Assembly: GCF_018130785.1 (NCBI RefSeq) | Contig: NZ_JAFCJT010000002.1 | Location: 248,001-312,000, forward strand | From: Bradyrhizobium liaoningense | GTDB lineage: Bacteria > Pseudomonadota > Alphaproteobacteria > Rhizobiales > Xanthobacteraceae | DNA length: 64,000 nt | Direction of reading: 5' to 3' | Shown here: positions 16,996 through 25,428 of the stretch, in pieces | Layout: every line of letters starts with the position of its first letter | Numbering within the stretch: position 1 is the stretch's first letter | Position numbers and translations under genes: made by a program | Notes under the pieces: generated by a model | Told to the model about the DNA's origin: nothing | Seen by the model: only the letters and a program-made list of their open reading frames with translations | The model's database searches: none

Positions 16996-17489
16996 GACGT
17001 CGATTTGCAGGCATTCTAGGTCTGGGTATCCTGATCGCGTCAGCGGCCGGGCTCGGCGCGGCGCCGGCTCTCAAGCCATTCGAGCGCGGTACCTGGCAAA
17101 GCCTGCTGAAGGGCCACGCCGGCCGCCCCACGCTCGTGCATTTCTGGGGCGTGACCTGCGGGCCCTGCAAGGTCGAGCTGCCGCTGCTCGGGCAGTTTGC
17201 GAAGGACCATCCCGGGATCGACGTGGTCACGATCAGCGCCGATCTCGTGCCGAACCTGCCCGCGGCAACGCAGTCGATGCTTGACAAGGCGGGGCTGTCG
17301 TCGACCGAGAACTTCATCTTCAATGATGGTTTTGTCGAGCGTTTGAGGTTCGAGATCGATCCCGCCTGGCAGGGCGACATTCCCCGGACCATGCTGATCT
17401 CTCGCGACGGCACCGTCACGACGATCGAGGGCTCGGCCGAGATGGCCGATCTCGAGAAATGGTCGGGCCAACAGCTCGGCACGCAATGA
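16992..17489 (+). CDS. TlpA/ResA-like periplasmic thioredoxin
   Basis: 165 residues, start ATG 16992 overlapping the previous stop (ATGA). There is an N-terminal hydrophobic signal or anchor (about 5-25) and a thioredoxin fold with active site WGVTCGPCK, ELPLLGQF and PRTMLISRDG carrying the cis-proline region. Proteins of this class reduce disulfides or act on copper-site cysteines during cytochrome oxidase assembly; TlpA in Bradyrhizobium does so for CoxB and ScoI. Within this cluster it probably keeps copper-binding cysteines reduced on the chaperones, an inference from position. Confidence 0.88.
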   Translation: MRRRFAGILGLGILIASAAGLGAAPALKPFERGTWQSLLKGHAGRPTLVHFWGVTCGPCKVELPLLGQFAKDHPGIDVVTISADLVPNLPAATQSMLDKAGLSSTENFIFNDGFVERLRFEIDPAWQGDIPRTMLISRDGTVTTIEGSAEMADLEKWSGQQLGTQ

Positions 17490-17517
17490 AATTCAATCTG
17501 CAAACGGGAAGACTGAT

Positions 17518-18039
17518 ATGAAGACAATGTTGAAAGATGTGATGCTCGCGGCGTTCGCTCTTGCGCTCTGCGCGGCACCGGCGGCGGCCGACGACGTCAA
17601 GGCTGGCGATCTCGTCATCTCGCAGGCCTGGAGCCGGGCGACGCCGGGCGGCGCCAAGGTCGCCGGCGGCTATCTCACTATCGAGAACAAGGGAACGACG
17701 GCCGACAAGCTGGTCAGCGTTTCCGCCGATATCGCGGGGAAGACCGAGGTCCATGAGATGGCGATGGACAACGGTGTGATGAAGATGCGTCCGCTCGACA
17801 AGGGGCTCGTGATCGATGCCGGCAAGACCGTAAAGCTCGCGCCCGGCGGCAATCATCTGATGCTCCAGGAGCTGAAGGGGCCGTTCAAGCAGGGTGACAA
17901 GGTGCCGGTGACGCTGGAGTTCGAGAAGGCCGGCAAGGTCGCCGTCTCCCTCGACGTCCAGGGCGTCGGTGCGCAGGCGCCCGGCGACGGCGGGCACATG
18001 ATGAAGAAAATGCCGGATCATTCGGGAATGAAGATGTGA
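17518..18039 (+). CDS. pcuC: PCuAC-type periplasmic copper chaperone (PcuC-like)
   Basis: 173 residues with a signal peptide cut near PAAADD. The PCu(A)C copper-binding pattern is clear: H79-E-M81, M90 ten residues after the histidine, and H113-L-M115. A Met/His-rich tail (GHMMKKMPDHSGMKM) adds further Cu(I) ligands. Family members deliver Cu(I) to the CuA site of cytochrome oxidase or to Sco proteins in the periplasm. The gene has its own spacing of 28 bp from the thioredoxin gene and overlaps the next gene by 1 bp, so it is in the same operon. Confidence 0.93.
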   Translation: MKTMLKDVMLAAFALALCAAPAAADDVKAGDLVISQAWSRATPGGAKVAGGYLTIENKGTTADKLVSVSADIAGKTEVHEMAMDNGVMKMRPLDKGLVIDAGKTVKLAPGGNHLMLQELKGPFKQGDKVPVTLEFEKAGKVAVSLDVQGVGAQAPGDGGHMMKKMPDHSGMKM

Positions 18040-18473
18040 TGAAGCAGATCAAGTCTCCGATGATCTCGCGTCGATCCCTCACAGGCCTTGCGCTCGCGAT
18101 GGCTGCGTTGCTGTCGGTTGCCGCGACACCGCTTGCGGCGGCGACGGACGACGACAGCTTCTTCACGCATCTGCACACCGAGAAGGCGATGGCCAATGTC
18201 ACGGTCTCGCCGGGCCGCGCCGGCCCGGTCGAGATCGCCATCCAGCTTGAAACGACGGACGAGACGCCGCTCACGGCGAAGGCTGTGTCGGTGACCCTCG
18301 TAGACACGCAGTCTGGCAGGAAGCTCGCACCGGTCGAGGCCTCGCGCGACGGCGAGGACAGCTGGCACGTGAAGGTCGCGCAATTGACGCCCGGACGCTG
18401 GATGCTGGGTCTCGGAATTTCGATCTCCGAGGCCGATCATGTCAGCGTGGAATCGCCGATCCTGATTAAATGA
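18039..18473 (+). CDS. FixH/YtkA-like periplasmic protein of the copper cluster
   Basis: 144 residues from an ATG overlapping the PCuAC stop by 1 bp. There is an N-terminal membrane or Tat-like leader (ISRRSLTGLALAMAALL) and a compact beta-sandwich domain starting FFTHLHTEKAMANVTVSPG. This domain is homologous by eye to the C-terminal domain of the CopC-CopD fusion two genes downstream (AIHIHSDKAMFQVLVSPG; TPLIAKEVTLTL versus TPLTAKAVSVTL). The paired histidines and a methionine could bind copper. The exact function is unknown; the copper-transport setting is strong. Confidence 0.75.
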   Translation: MKQIKSPMISRRSLTGLALAMAALLSVAATPLAAATDDDSFFTHLHTEKAMANVTVSPGRAGPVEIAIQLETTDETPLTAKAVSVTLVDTQSGRKLAPVEASRDGEDSWHVKVAQLTPGRWMLGLGISISEADHVSVESPILIK

Positions 18474-18493
18474 CGTTGTCGAAGGGGAAAAAC

Positions 18494-19012
18494 ATGTCGA
18501 AGAAGTCCTGCCTGTTCCTGATCGCCGCGCTGGCCGCGTCACCGGCATGGGCACATATCACGCTCGAGACCAAGCAGGCGACGGTTGGTTCCTACTACAA
18601 GGCCGTCTTCGCCGTGCCGCACGGCTGCGCGGGTTCGCCCACGGTGAAGATCAGGGTGCAGATTCCGGAAGGTGTGATCGCGGTGAAGCCGATGCCCAAG
18701 GCGGGCTGGAGCGTCGATGTCGTCGAAGGCAAGTACGCCAATGAATACGACTATCACGGCAACAAGCTTGCCTCCGGCGTCAAGGAGGTGGCCTGGTCCG
18801 GCGGCAAGCTGCCGGATCACAATTACGACGAGTTCGTCATCAGAAGCTTCTTGACGAGCAGCCTTAAGCCGAACACGACCTTGTATTTCCCCGTCGTCCA
18901 GGAATGCGAGACCGGCGTAAGCCGGTGGATCGAAATTCCGGCTGATGGGGCAGGGCATTCGCATGAGGGCAAGTCGCCGGCGCCTGGCGTGAAGCTGCTG
19001 CCAAAGCCCTGA
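18494..19012 (+). CDS. YcnI-like DUF1775 copper-binding protein
   Basis: 172 residues from ATG 18494, which follows AAGGGG; the ATG at 18470 overlapping the previous stop is an alternative giving 180 residues. The signal peptide ends SPAWA, leaving His21 as the first mature residue (HITLETKQA), the copper-binding feature of YcnI/DUF1775 proteins. VFAVPHGCAGSPTVKI and SRWIEIPADG are family motifs. There is no C-terminal membrane anchor, unlike Bacillus YcnI. It probably hands copper to the CopCD-type membrane protein encoded next, whose start overlaps this stop by 1 bp. Confidence 0.9.
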   Translation: MSKKSCLFLIAALAASPAWAHITLETKQATVGSYYKAVFAVPHGCAGSPTVKIRVQIPEGVIAVKPMPKAGWSVDVVEGKYANEYDYHGNKLASGVKEVAWSGGKLPDHNYDEFVIRSFLTSSLKPNTTLYFPVVQECETGVSRWIEIPADGAGHSHEGKSPAPGVKLLPKP

Positions 19013-20574
19013 TGCGCCTGCTCGCCGCGCTTGCGACGCTGCTTCTCGTTGTCGGCTTCGCGACCGGCGCCTCGGCGCATGCGGCGCTCGTCGCGGTCGA
19101 GCCGGCGAGCGGCAGCATGCTCGCGAGCGCGCCGCAGGCAGTGGAGCTGCGCTTCAACGAGGCGGTGACGCCGGGCGCAATCCGGCTGATCGACGGCGCA
19201 GGCAGGGCGCGAGACGACGCGCACGTCAGCGCATCGGGCGAAACGATCTCGGTCGCGATGCCGCCAGACCTGCCGCAGGGCACTGCGGTCGTGAGCTATC
19301 GCGTGATCTCGCAGGACGGCCATCCCGTCGCGGGATCGGTGATCTTCTCGATCGGCATGCCGACGGGGACGCAACCTCCCGCCAATGCGGATCGCGGGTT
19401 GAACGGGCTGATCTGGCTTGCGCGTGTCGGACTTTATCTCGGGCTGTTTGTCGGTGTCGGCGGTGTGTTCTTCGCGCGCTGGGTTGCGTGGTCGACGACG
19501 GGCATGACCGTTCCACGCGTAGCGCTCGCCATCGGCATTCCGAGCGCCACAGCGTCCGTTGGCGCGTTGGGCCTCGATCTCCTCGGGCTGCCGCCGGCGG
19601 CTCTCGCGACGGCCGGCCCGTGGAAGGTCGCGTTCGCGACCAGCGCCGGGCCCGCGTTGCTGGTTGCGATTGCCGCGATGCTGCTCGCGTTGATGGCGCT
19701 GCGCAGCGCATGGTATGCGCGCGCTCTTGCGATCAGCGCGCTGGTCGGCGTCGGTCTGTCGCTTGCCATGACCGGGCACGCCGCAACGGCCCCGCCGGAG
19801 GCGTTGACCCGGCCGGCGATCTTTCTCCATGGCCTCGGCGTCACCATCTGGATCGGTGCTCTCGCGCCGCTCGTGGCGCTGGTGTCCAAGCCGACGACTG
19901 CGACGCTTCCCGTCGTGAACCGCTTCTCCCGCATCGCCGCGCTGGCGGTCGGCGTGCTGGCCTTGACCGGCCTCGCGCTCGCGATCGTTCAGCTCGAAAA
20001 GCCGGTCGCGCTGGTCGAGACCCGCTACGGATTCATCCTCTCGATCAAGCTTGCATTGGTCACGGGATTGCTGGCGCTCGCCGCGCTCAATCGGTTCAGG
20101 CTGACACCGGCCCTGGCCCGGGACGAGAATGGGACGCCCGCGCTCAAGCGCTCGATCCTGCTGGAAGGCGCGATCGCACTCGCCATCCTTGCCGTCGTCG
20201 CCGGCTGGCGCTTCACCCCACCGCCGCGGACGATCATTCCCGAGACGCCGCTGGCGATCCACATCCACAGCGACAAGGCGATGTTCCAGGTGCTGGTGTC
20301 TCCTGGGAAACCCGGCGTCGACGATTTCGTGCTCCAGCTCATGACCGGCGAGGCCACGCCGCTGATCGCGAAGGAGGTGACGCTGACCCTGAGCCTGCCG
20401 GAGCGCGGCATCGAGCCGATGGAGCGGGGCGCCTCGCTCGGGCCGGACGGCTACTGGCACGTGCGCAAGGTCGAGCTTCCCTTCGCCGGCCGCTGGCATG
20501 TGCGGATCGACGCGCTGGTGACCGATTTCGAGAAGGTCACGCTGGAGGACGAGCTCGATGTGGGGCCGCCTTAA
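19012..20574 (+). CDS. pcuE: CopC-CopD fusion copper importer (YcnJ/PcuE-like) with extra C-terminal domain
   Basis: 520 residues. The signal peptide ends ASA, then a CopC domain begins with His23 (HAALVAVEPASGS) and ends with the HPVAGSVIF motif. A CopD membrane domain follows (about 130-400, eight or so segments, FLHGLGVTIWIGALAPL). A final periplasmic domain of about 100 residues resembles the stand-alone FixH/YtkA-like protein encoded upstream. Proteins of this type move copper across the inner membrane into the cytosol. It is the last gene of the cluster, and a small hairpin with a T-run lies 59 bp downstream. The B. japonicum PcuE role is inferred by analogy. Confidence 0.92.
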   Translation: MRLLAALATLLLVVGFATGASAHAALVAVEPASGSMLASAPQAVELRFNEAVTPGAIRLIDGAGRARDDAHVSASGETISVAMPPDLPQGTAVVSYRVISQDGHPVAGSVIFSIGMPTGTQPPANADRGLNGLIWLARVGLYLGLFVGVGGVFFARWVAWSTTGMTVPRVALAIGIPSATASVGALGLDLLGLPPAALATAGPWKVAFATSAGPALLVAIAAMLLALMALRSAWYARALAISALVGVGLSLAMTGHAATAPPEALTRPAIFLHGLGVTIWIGALAPLVALVSKPTTATLPVVNRFSRIAALAVGVLALTGLALAIVQLEKPVALVETRYGFILSIKLALVTGLLALAALNRFRLTPALARDENGTPALKRSILLEGAIALAILAVVAGWRFTPPPRTIIPETPLAIHIHSDKAMFQVLVSPGKPGVDDFVLQLMTGEATPLIAKEVTLTLSLPERGIEPMERGASLGPDGYWHVRKVELPFAGRWHVRIDALVTDFEKVTLEDELDVGPP

Positions 20575-20632
20575 GGCGCGCCGGTGCAGTTCATGCTGAA
20601 CCTGAAGGCAACGGAAAAATGACAGGAATTTC

Positions 20633-20650
20633 GCCGCCTTAGCGGCTTTT
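20633..20650 (+). terminator. Candidate intrinsic terminator after the copper cluster
   Basis: A 5-bp GC stem (GCCGC / GCGGC) with a CTTA loop at 20633-20646 is followed by TTTT. It is short, but correctly placed between the CopCD gene and proS. Confidence 0.55.
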
Positions 20651-20725
20651 CCTCATTCCCGGTCTTGTGTTTTCGCTCCCAATCCGCTTTCACTGCAGGC
20701 GATCACTGATTCTCAGAGTATTGCC

Positions 20726-22045
20726 ATGCGGTTGTCGCGATTCTTTCTGCCCATCCTGAAGGAAAATCCGAAAGAGGCGGAGATCGTCTCGCATCGGCTG
20801 ATGCTGCGCGCCGGCATGATCCGACAGGAGGCCGCCGGCATCTATGCCTGGCTGCCGCTCGGCTTCCGCGTGCTGAAGAAGATCGAGCAGATCGTGCGCG
20901 AGGAGCAGGACCGCTCCGGCGCGCTGGAACTCCTGATGCCGACGCTCCAGCTTGCCGACCTCTGGCGCGAGAGCGGCCGCTACGACGCGTACGGCCCGGA
21001 GATGCTTCGCATCGCCGACCGGCACAAGCGCGAGCTGCTGTACGGGCCGACCAACGAGGAAATGATCACCGAGATCTTCCGCGCCTACGTGAAGTCCTAC
21101 AAGAACCTGCCGCTCAACCTCTATCATATCCAATGGAAATTCCGCGACGAGCAGCGCCCGCGCTTCGGTGTGATGCGCGGCCGCGAGTTCCTGATGAAGG
21201 ACGCCTATTCCTTCGACCTCAATGAGGCCGCAGCGCGCGTTGCCTACAACAAGATGTTCGTCGCCTATCTGCGGACCTTCGCGCGGATGGGCCTGAAGGC
21301 GATCCCCATGCGCGCCGAGACCGGCCCGATCGGCGGCGATCTCAGCCACGAGTTCATCGTGCTCGCCGAGACCGGCGAATCCGGCGTTTTCATCAATCGC
21401 GACGTGCTGGACCTGCCGGTGCCGGGCGAGGACGTCGACTATGAGAGCGACCTGACGCCGATCATCAAGCAATGGACCTCGGTCTATGCGGCGACGGAAG
21501 ACGTGCACGACGCCGCGCGCTTCGAGCAGGAAGTGCCTGCGGACAAGCGGGTGAACACCCGCGGCATCGAGGTCGGCCAGATCTTCTATTTCGGCACGAA
21601 ATATTCCGAAGCGATGAAGGCGCTGGTTGCGGGCCCCGACGGCGTCGACGTGCCGATCCATGGCGGCTCCTACGGGGTCGGCGTCTCGCGCCTGCTCGGC
21701 GCCATCATCGAGGCCTGCCATGACGATGCCGGCATCAAATGGCCGGAGGCGGTGGCCCCGTTCCGCGTCTCAATTCTCAACCTCAAGCAGGGCGATGCCG
21801 CGGTCGATGCGGCCTGCGAGAAGCTCTATGCCGAGCTCTCCGCCAAGGGCGTCGACGTGCTCTATGACGACACCGACCAGCGCGCCGGCGCCAAATTCGC
21901 CGCCGCCGACCTGATCGGAATCCCCTGGCAGATCATGATCGGTCCGAAGGGGCTCGCCGACGGCAAGGTCGAGATCAAGAAGCGCAGTGACGGCTCCCGC
22001 GAGACGATGTCGCCTGCGGACGCGGTCGCCCGCCTGGTCGGTTGA
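20726..22045 (+). CDS. proS: Prolyl-tRNA synthetase
   Basis: 439 residues, the short alphaproteobacterial form without the editing insertion present in the E. coli enzyme (572 residues). Class II motifs are visible: the motif 2 region [18 protein letters not shown] and the motif 3 region [10 protein letters not shown]. The N-terminal [19 protein letters not shown] and the anticodon-binding C-terminal domain (about 345-439) are typical. It charges tRNA-Pro with proline in the cytosol. It is followed by lolC-lolD, a common order in Bradyrhizobiaceae. Confidence 0.97.
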   Translation: MRLSRFFLPILKENPKEAEIVSHRLMLRAGMIRQEAAGIYAWLPLGFRVLKKIEQIVREEQDRSGALELLMPTLQLADLWRESGRYDAYGPEMLRIADRHKRELLYGPTNEEMITEIFRAYVKSYKNLPLNLYHIQWKFRDEQRPRFGVMRGREFLMKDAYSFDLNEAAARVAYNKMFVAYLRTFARMGLKAIPMRAETGPIGGDLSHEFIVLAETGESGVFINRDVLDLPVPGEDVDYESDLTPIIKQWTSVYAATEDVHDAARFEQEVPADKRVNTRGIEVGQIFYFGTKYSEAMKALVAGPDGVDVPIHGGSYGVGVSRLLGAIIEACHDDAGIKWPEAVAPFRVSILNLKQGDAAVDAACEKLYAELSAKGVDVLYDDTDQRAGAKFAAADLIGIPWQIMIGPKGLADGKVEIKKRSDGSRETMSPADAVARLVG

Positions 22046-22066
22046 ATAGTGTTCATCGCGCGATAG

Positions 22067-22090
22067 TGGGCCGGTAATCCGGCCACATTT
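22067..22090 (+). terminator. Weak hairpin between proS and lolC
   Basis: The inverted repeat GGCCGG-TAAT-CCGGCC (22069-22084) is followed by ACATTT, with only a weak T-run. It could end the proS transcript partly; it lies 34 bp ahead of lolC. Confidence 0.4.
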
Positions 22091-22117
22091 GACCCCGAAT
22101 CATGGGATTATCGAGCG

Positions 22118-23398
22118 ATGGATGAGACCATGACCGAGACCAAGCAAACCGCGCCTTTTGCGCCATTCGAATGGATGCTGTCGGCGCGCTATCTGCGAGC
22201 GCGCCGCAAGGAGGGATTCATCTCGGTCATCGCCGGGTTCTCCTTCCTCGGCATCATGCTGGGCGTGGCGACGCTGATCATCGTGATGGCGGTGATGAAC
22301 GGCTTCCGCAAGGAACTGCTCGACAAGATCCTCGGCCTCAACGGCCACATCCTGGTGCAGCCGCTGGAATCGCCGCTGACCGACTGGAAGGACGTCGCCG
22401 ACCGTCTCAGCCAGGTTCAGGGCATCCGGCTCGCAGCGCCCGTGGTCGACGGCCAGGCGCTGGCGTCCTCGCCGTGGAACGCCTCGGGCGTCCTGGTGCG
22501 CGGCATCCGCTCCGACGACCTCAACAACCTCACCTCGATCGCGAAGAACATCAAGCAGGGCTCGCTCGAGGGCTTTGACGACGGGCAGGGGGTCGCGATC
22601 GGCCGGCGCCTCGCCGACCAGCTGTCGTTGCATGCCGGCGACAGCGTGACGCTGGTGGCGCCGAAGGGCGCGGTCACGCCGATGGGCACGACGCCGCGCA
22701 TCAAGCCCTACAAGATCGTCGCGGTGTTCGAGATCGGCATGTCCGAATACGATCTCGGGTTCGTGTTCATGCCGCTCGCCGAAGCACAGGCCTATTTCAA
22801 CCGCAGCAACGACGTCACCTCGATCGAGGTGTTCACGACCAACCCCGACAAGATCGACGCCTTCCGCAAGGCGGTGACGGACGCCGCGGGCCGTCCGGTG
22901 TTCCTGGTCGACTGGCGGCAGCGCAACTCGACCTTCTTCAACGCGCTCCAGGTCGAGCGCAACGTGATGTTCCTGATCCTGACCATGATCGTGCTGGTCG
23001 CCGCGCTCAACATCGTCTCCGGCCTGATCATGCTGGTGAAGGACAAGGGCAGCGACATCGCGATCCTGCGCACGATGGGCGCCTCGCAAGGCTCGATCAT
23101 GCGCATCTTCCTGATCACGGGCGCATCGATTGGCGTGGTCGGGACGCTGGTCGGCTTCTTCGTCGGCCTCGTGATCTGCCTCAACATCGAGTCCATCAGG
23201 CAATTCCTGTCCTGGCTGACCAGCACCGAGCTGTTCTCGCCGGAGCTCTACTTCCTGTCGAAACTGCCCGCCGAAATCGACGTCGGCGAGACCACGGCGG
23301 TCGTCATCATGGCGCTGACGCTGTCGTTCCTTGCGACGCTGTACCCCTCGTGGCGCGCCGCGCGCCTCGATCCCGTCGAAGCGCTGCGGTACGAGTGA
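22118..23398 (+). CDS. lolC: Lipoprotein-releasing ABC transporter permease LolC/LolE
   Basis: 426 residues with the MacB/LolC layout: a first membrane helix near 40 ([20 protein letters not shown]), a large periplasmic domain (about 60-280), then three helices (about 285-310, 330-365, 390-412). It starts with [26 protein letters not shown], the conserved elbow-helix region. With LolD it extracts outer-membrane lipoproteins from the inner membrane. Only one permease gene is present, as in many alphaproteobacteria with a LolF-type single permease, so it may form a homodimer. lolD follows after 7 bp. Confidence 0.95.
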   Translation: MDETMTETKQTAPFAPFEWMLSARYLRARRKEGFISVIAGFSFLGIMLGVATLIIVMAVMNGFRKELLDKILGLNGHILVQPLESPLTDWKDVADRLSQVQGIRLAAPVVDGQALASSPWNASGVLVRGIRSDDLNNLTSIAKNIKQGSLEGFDDGQGVAIGRRLADQLSLHAGDSVTLVAPKGAVTPMGTTPRIKPYKIVAVFEIGMSEYDLGFVFMPLAEAQAYFNRSNDVTSIEVFTTNPDKIDAFRKAVTDAAGRPVFLVDWRQRNSTFFNALQVERNVMFLILTMIVLVAALNIVSGLIMLVKDKGSDIAILRTMGASQGSIMRIFLITGASIGVVGTLVGFFVGLVICLNIESIRQFLSWLTSTELFSPELYFLSKLPAEIDVGETTAVVIMALTLSFLATLYPSWRAARLDPVEALRYE

Positions 23399-23405
23399 GG
23401 GGCTG

Positions 23406-24110
23406 ATGGAGAGCCAGCAGGGGGCGGAAGATGTACCGGTCATTTATCTCCACGAGATAAAGCGGCAGTACTTGCAGGGCGAGGTGCCGCTGACGATCCT
23501 CGACAACGCCAAGCTCGCGCTGTGGGCCGGGCAATCGGTCGCGCTGGTCGCGCCGTCGGGCTCGGGCAAATCGACGTTGCTGCACATCGCGGGGCTGCTT
23601 GAAGCGCCGGATTCCGGCGAGGTCTACGTCAATGGTGCGCCGACCTCGCAGCTACCCGATATCGAGCGTACCCAGCTCCGCCGCACCGATATCGGCTTCG
23701 TCTACCAGTCGCACCGGCTGCTGCCGGAGTTCTCGGCGCTCGAGAACGTCATGATGCCGCAGATGATCCGCGGCCTGAAGAAGTCCGAGAGCGTCAAGCG
23801 CGCCAAGGAGATTCTAGGCTACCTCGGCCTCGGCGACCGCATCACCCATCGGCCCGCGGAACTGTCGGGCGGCGAGCAGCAGCGCGTCGCCATCGCGCGC
23901 GCGGTCGCCAACGCGCCGCGCGTGCTGTTCGCGGACGAGCCGACCGGCAACCTCGATCCGCATACCGCGGATCACGTCTTCCAGGCCCTGATGCAACTGG
24001 TCAAGGCGACCAAGGTGTCCATGCTGATCGCGACCCACAACATGGAGCTCGCCGGCCGCATGGACCGGCGCGTGTCGCTGTCGAACGGCCAGGTCGTCGA
24101 GCTCGAATAA
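23406..24110 (+). CDS. lolD: Lipoprotein-releasing ABC transporter ATPase LolD
   Basis: 234 residues from ATG 23406, 7 bp after the lolC stop with GAGGGG in front; the longer open frame to 23331 overlaps lolC and is unlikely. Motifs: Walker [11 protein letters not shown]-loop [18 protein letters not shown], signature [14 protein letters not shown], Walker [13 protein letters not shown] and switch ATHNMELA. It powers lipoprotein release with LolC. A dispersed intergenic repeat starts just after its stop. Confidence 0.96.
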   Translation: MESQQGAEDVPVIYLHEIKRQYLQGEVPLTILDNAKLALWAGQSVALVAPSGSGKSTLLHIAGLLEAPDSGEVYVNGAPTSQLPDIERTQLRRTDIGFVYQSHRLLPEFSALENVMMPQMIRGLKKSESVKRAKEILGYLGLGDRITHRPAELSGGEQQRVAIARAVANAPRVLFADEPTGNLDPHTADHVFQALMQLVKATKVSMLIATHNMELAGRMDRRVSLSNGQVVELE

Positions 24111-24118
24111 TAAAAACT

Positions 24119-24198
24119 GCGAAAACAACCCCATGCACAGTAGCCGGCCTTGGCCGGCTACGATCGGGGTGACGCCTTCCAGCCATTTGACATGTCGG
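24119..24198 (+). repeat. Dispersed bipartite intergenic repeat, copy 2
   Basis: The 24-bp core (24119-24142, starting GCGAAAACAACC) is identical to the minus-strand core at 8234-8257, and the second box (24186-24198, TTTGACATGTCGG) matches 12 of 13 bases. Between them is an almost perfect hairpin, TAGCCGGCC-TT-GGCCGGCTA (24141-24160), not present in copy 1. It lies 3' of lolD, as copy 1 lies 3' of the sugar permease. Confidence 0.75.
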
Positions 24199-24240
24199 TC
24201 CTATCGGCTGCGACGGCGCATCGCCGCAGCGGAGGGGCCG

Positions 24241-25329
24241 TTACGGCCTGATTACCGTCAATTTGAACGGTCCCGTATTGGCCGCGGCGTGATCCACCGC
24301 CTCATTGGCATGGTCGAGGTCGAAGGCCGTCGTCTTGTATTCGTCCAGTCGTAACAATCCCGCGCGCACCAGCGCGATCAGGCGGCTCGCCGCATCCGGC
24401 GGATACATCCAGACGCCGTGGATGCTGATGCAGTTGCGCATGATCCAGGGGTAGGGCAGCTCGAGCCCCGCGCCGCCCGCCATGCCGACGCCGCCCATCA
24501 GCACGACGCGGCCGTAAGCGCGCACCGTCATGATCGCCGCGCGAACGACGGTCGTGCTGACCGAAGGCGGCATGATGTCGAACACGCAGTCGATCGGCCC
24601 CGGTGCGGCGCGCTTCATGCTTTCGCAGTCATCGCTCTCGTTACCGGTGAGTTTCACCGGCTTCACCCGATCGCCGAAGCGGCGGACGAGGTCGGCCAAG
24701 ATCCTGTCGTTGCGACCGGGCGCGACCACGCAGGCCGCGCCCATCGCGAGCGCCACGGAGACGGCCGCGCTGCCGAAATTGCCGGTGGCGCCGCTCACCA
24801 GTACGGTCTCGCCGGGCTGAAGCTTGGCGGCGAGGAAGCCGCCATAGGGCACCAGCAGCGTGCCCAGCGCGCACCATTGCGTGGCTTCGTCGGACGTGAT
24901 CGCGCCGAGGCGTTTGACGTTCTCGGTCGGCACCCGCATCTGCTCGGCGAACGAGCCGTGGCGAAAATGCTTTTGCAGCAGCATGCCGCCGGGACCGGCG
25001 GCCGTGAGCCCTTGCAGCGCGATATCGGGCGCAACGATATCGTCGCGCGAACGCACCGTCGGGTCGCAGAACACCCAGTCGCCGATCGCGAGCTTGGTCG
25101 CATCAGGCCCGATCGCGCGCACGCGGCCGATGCCGCCCGGGCCCGGGATGATCGGCAGGTCGAGCGCATAGTTGCGCTCGCCGCTAAAGACCTCGTTCAT
25201 GTAGGACAGGACGCGGGTGGCGACGACATCGACGATGACCTCGCCGGTGCCGAGCGCCGGTTCGGGGGCATTCTCGATCGCGAGCGGGGCTCCGAGGGAA
25301 TTGAGTACGGCAGCTTTCATGGTGTTCAC
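24241..25329 (-). CDS. Zinc-type alcohol dehydrogenase-like (MDR superfamily) oxidoreductase
   Basis: 362 residues with a GroES-like N-terminal domain and a Rossmann domain (VSGATGNFGSAAVSVALAMGA near 180). The usual catalytic zinc motif GHE is replaced by PGPGGIGRV, and no structural-zinc cysteine cluster is evident, so it is closer to zinc-independent quinone-oxidoreductase-type MDR enzymes. The substrate is unknown. It is divergent from an XRE-family regulator with a 99-bp shared promoter region, which suggests control by that regulator. MKAAVLNSLG three codons in (25320) is an alternative start. Confidence 0.88.
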   Translation of the reverse strand: MNTMKAAVLNSLGAPLAIENAPEPALGTGEVIVDVVATRVLSYMNEVFSGERNYALDLPIIPGPGGIGRVRAIGPDATKLAIGDWVFCDPTVRSRDDIVAPDIALQGLTAAGPGGMLLQKHFRHGSFAEQMRVPTENVKRLGAITSDEATQWCALGTLLVPYGGFLAAKLQPGETVLVSGATGNFGSAAVSVALAMGAACVVAPGRNDRILADLVRRFGDRVKPVKLTGNESDDCESMKRAAPGPIDCVFDIMPPSVSTTVVRAAIMTVRAYGRVVLMGGVGMAGGAGLELPYPWIMRNCISIHGVWMYPPDAASRLIALVRAGLLRLDEYKTTAFDLDHANEAVDHAAANTGPFKLTVIRP

Positions 25330-25349
25330 CTCAAGGTCGGGTCAGGTGA
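25326..25349. promoter_or_regulatory. Inverted repeat in the divergent promoter region (candidate operator)
   Basis: TCACCT (25326-25331) and AGGTGA (25344-25349) form perfect 6-bp arms 12 bp apart, overlapping the dehydrogenase start codon. The position suits repression of that gene by the adjacent XRE regulator. The assignment is inference. Confidence 0.35.
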
Positions 25350-25362
25350 CTATGCGCCGCCC

Positions 25363-25390
25363 TTGAAGGGACAAGAAGGCCTGGTATTAT
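25363..25390 (+). promoter_or_regulatory. Sigma-70-type promoter of the XRE regulator gene
   Basis: TTGAAG (25363-25368) and TATTAT (25385-25390) are separated by 16 bp and lie 38 bp upstream of the regulator start. Both hexamers are close to consensus for a GC-rich genome. Confidence 0.55.
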
Positions 25391-25428
25391 CCTAGTATTC
25401 TCAAAGCCCTCCATCGCGGGAGCAAGCC

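Noticed and set aside
18823..20499. 558-codon minus-strand open frame
   Set aside because: It is antisense to the CopC-CopD gene and compositionally biased. The plus strand has clear signal peptide, CopC and CopD motifs.
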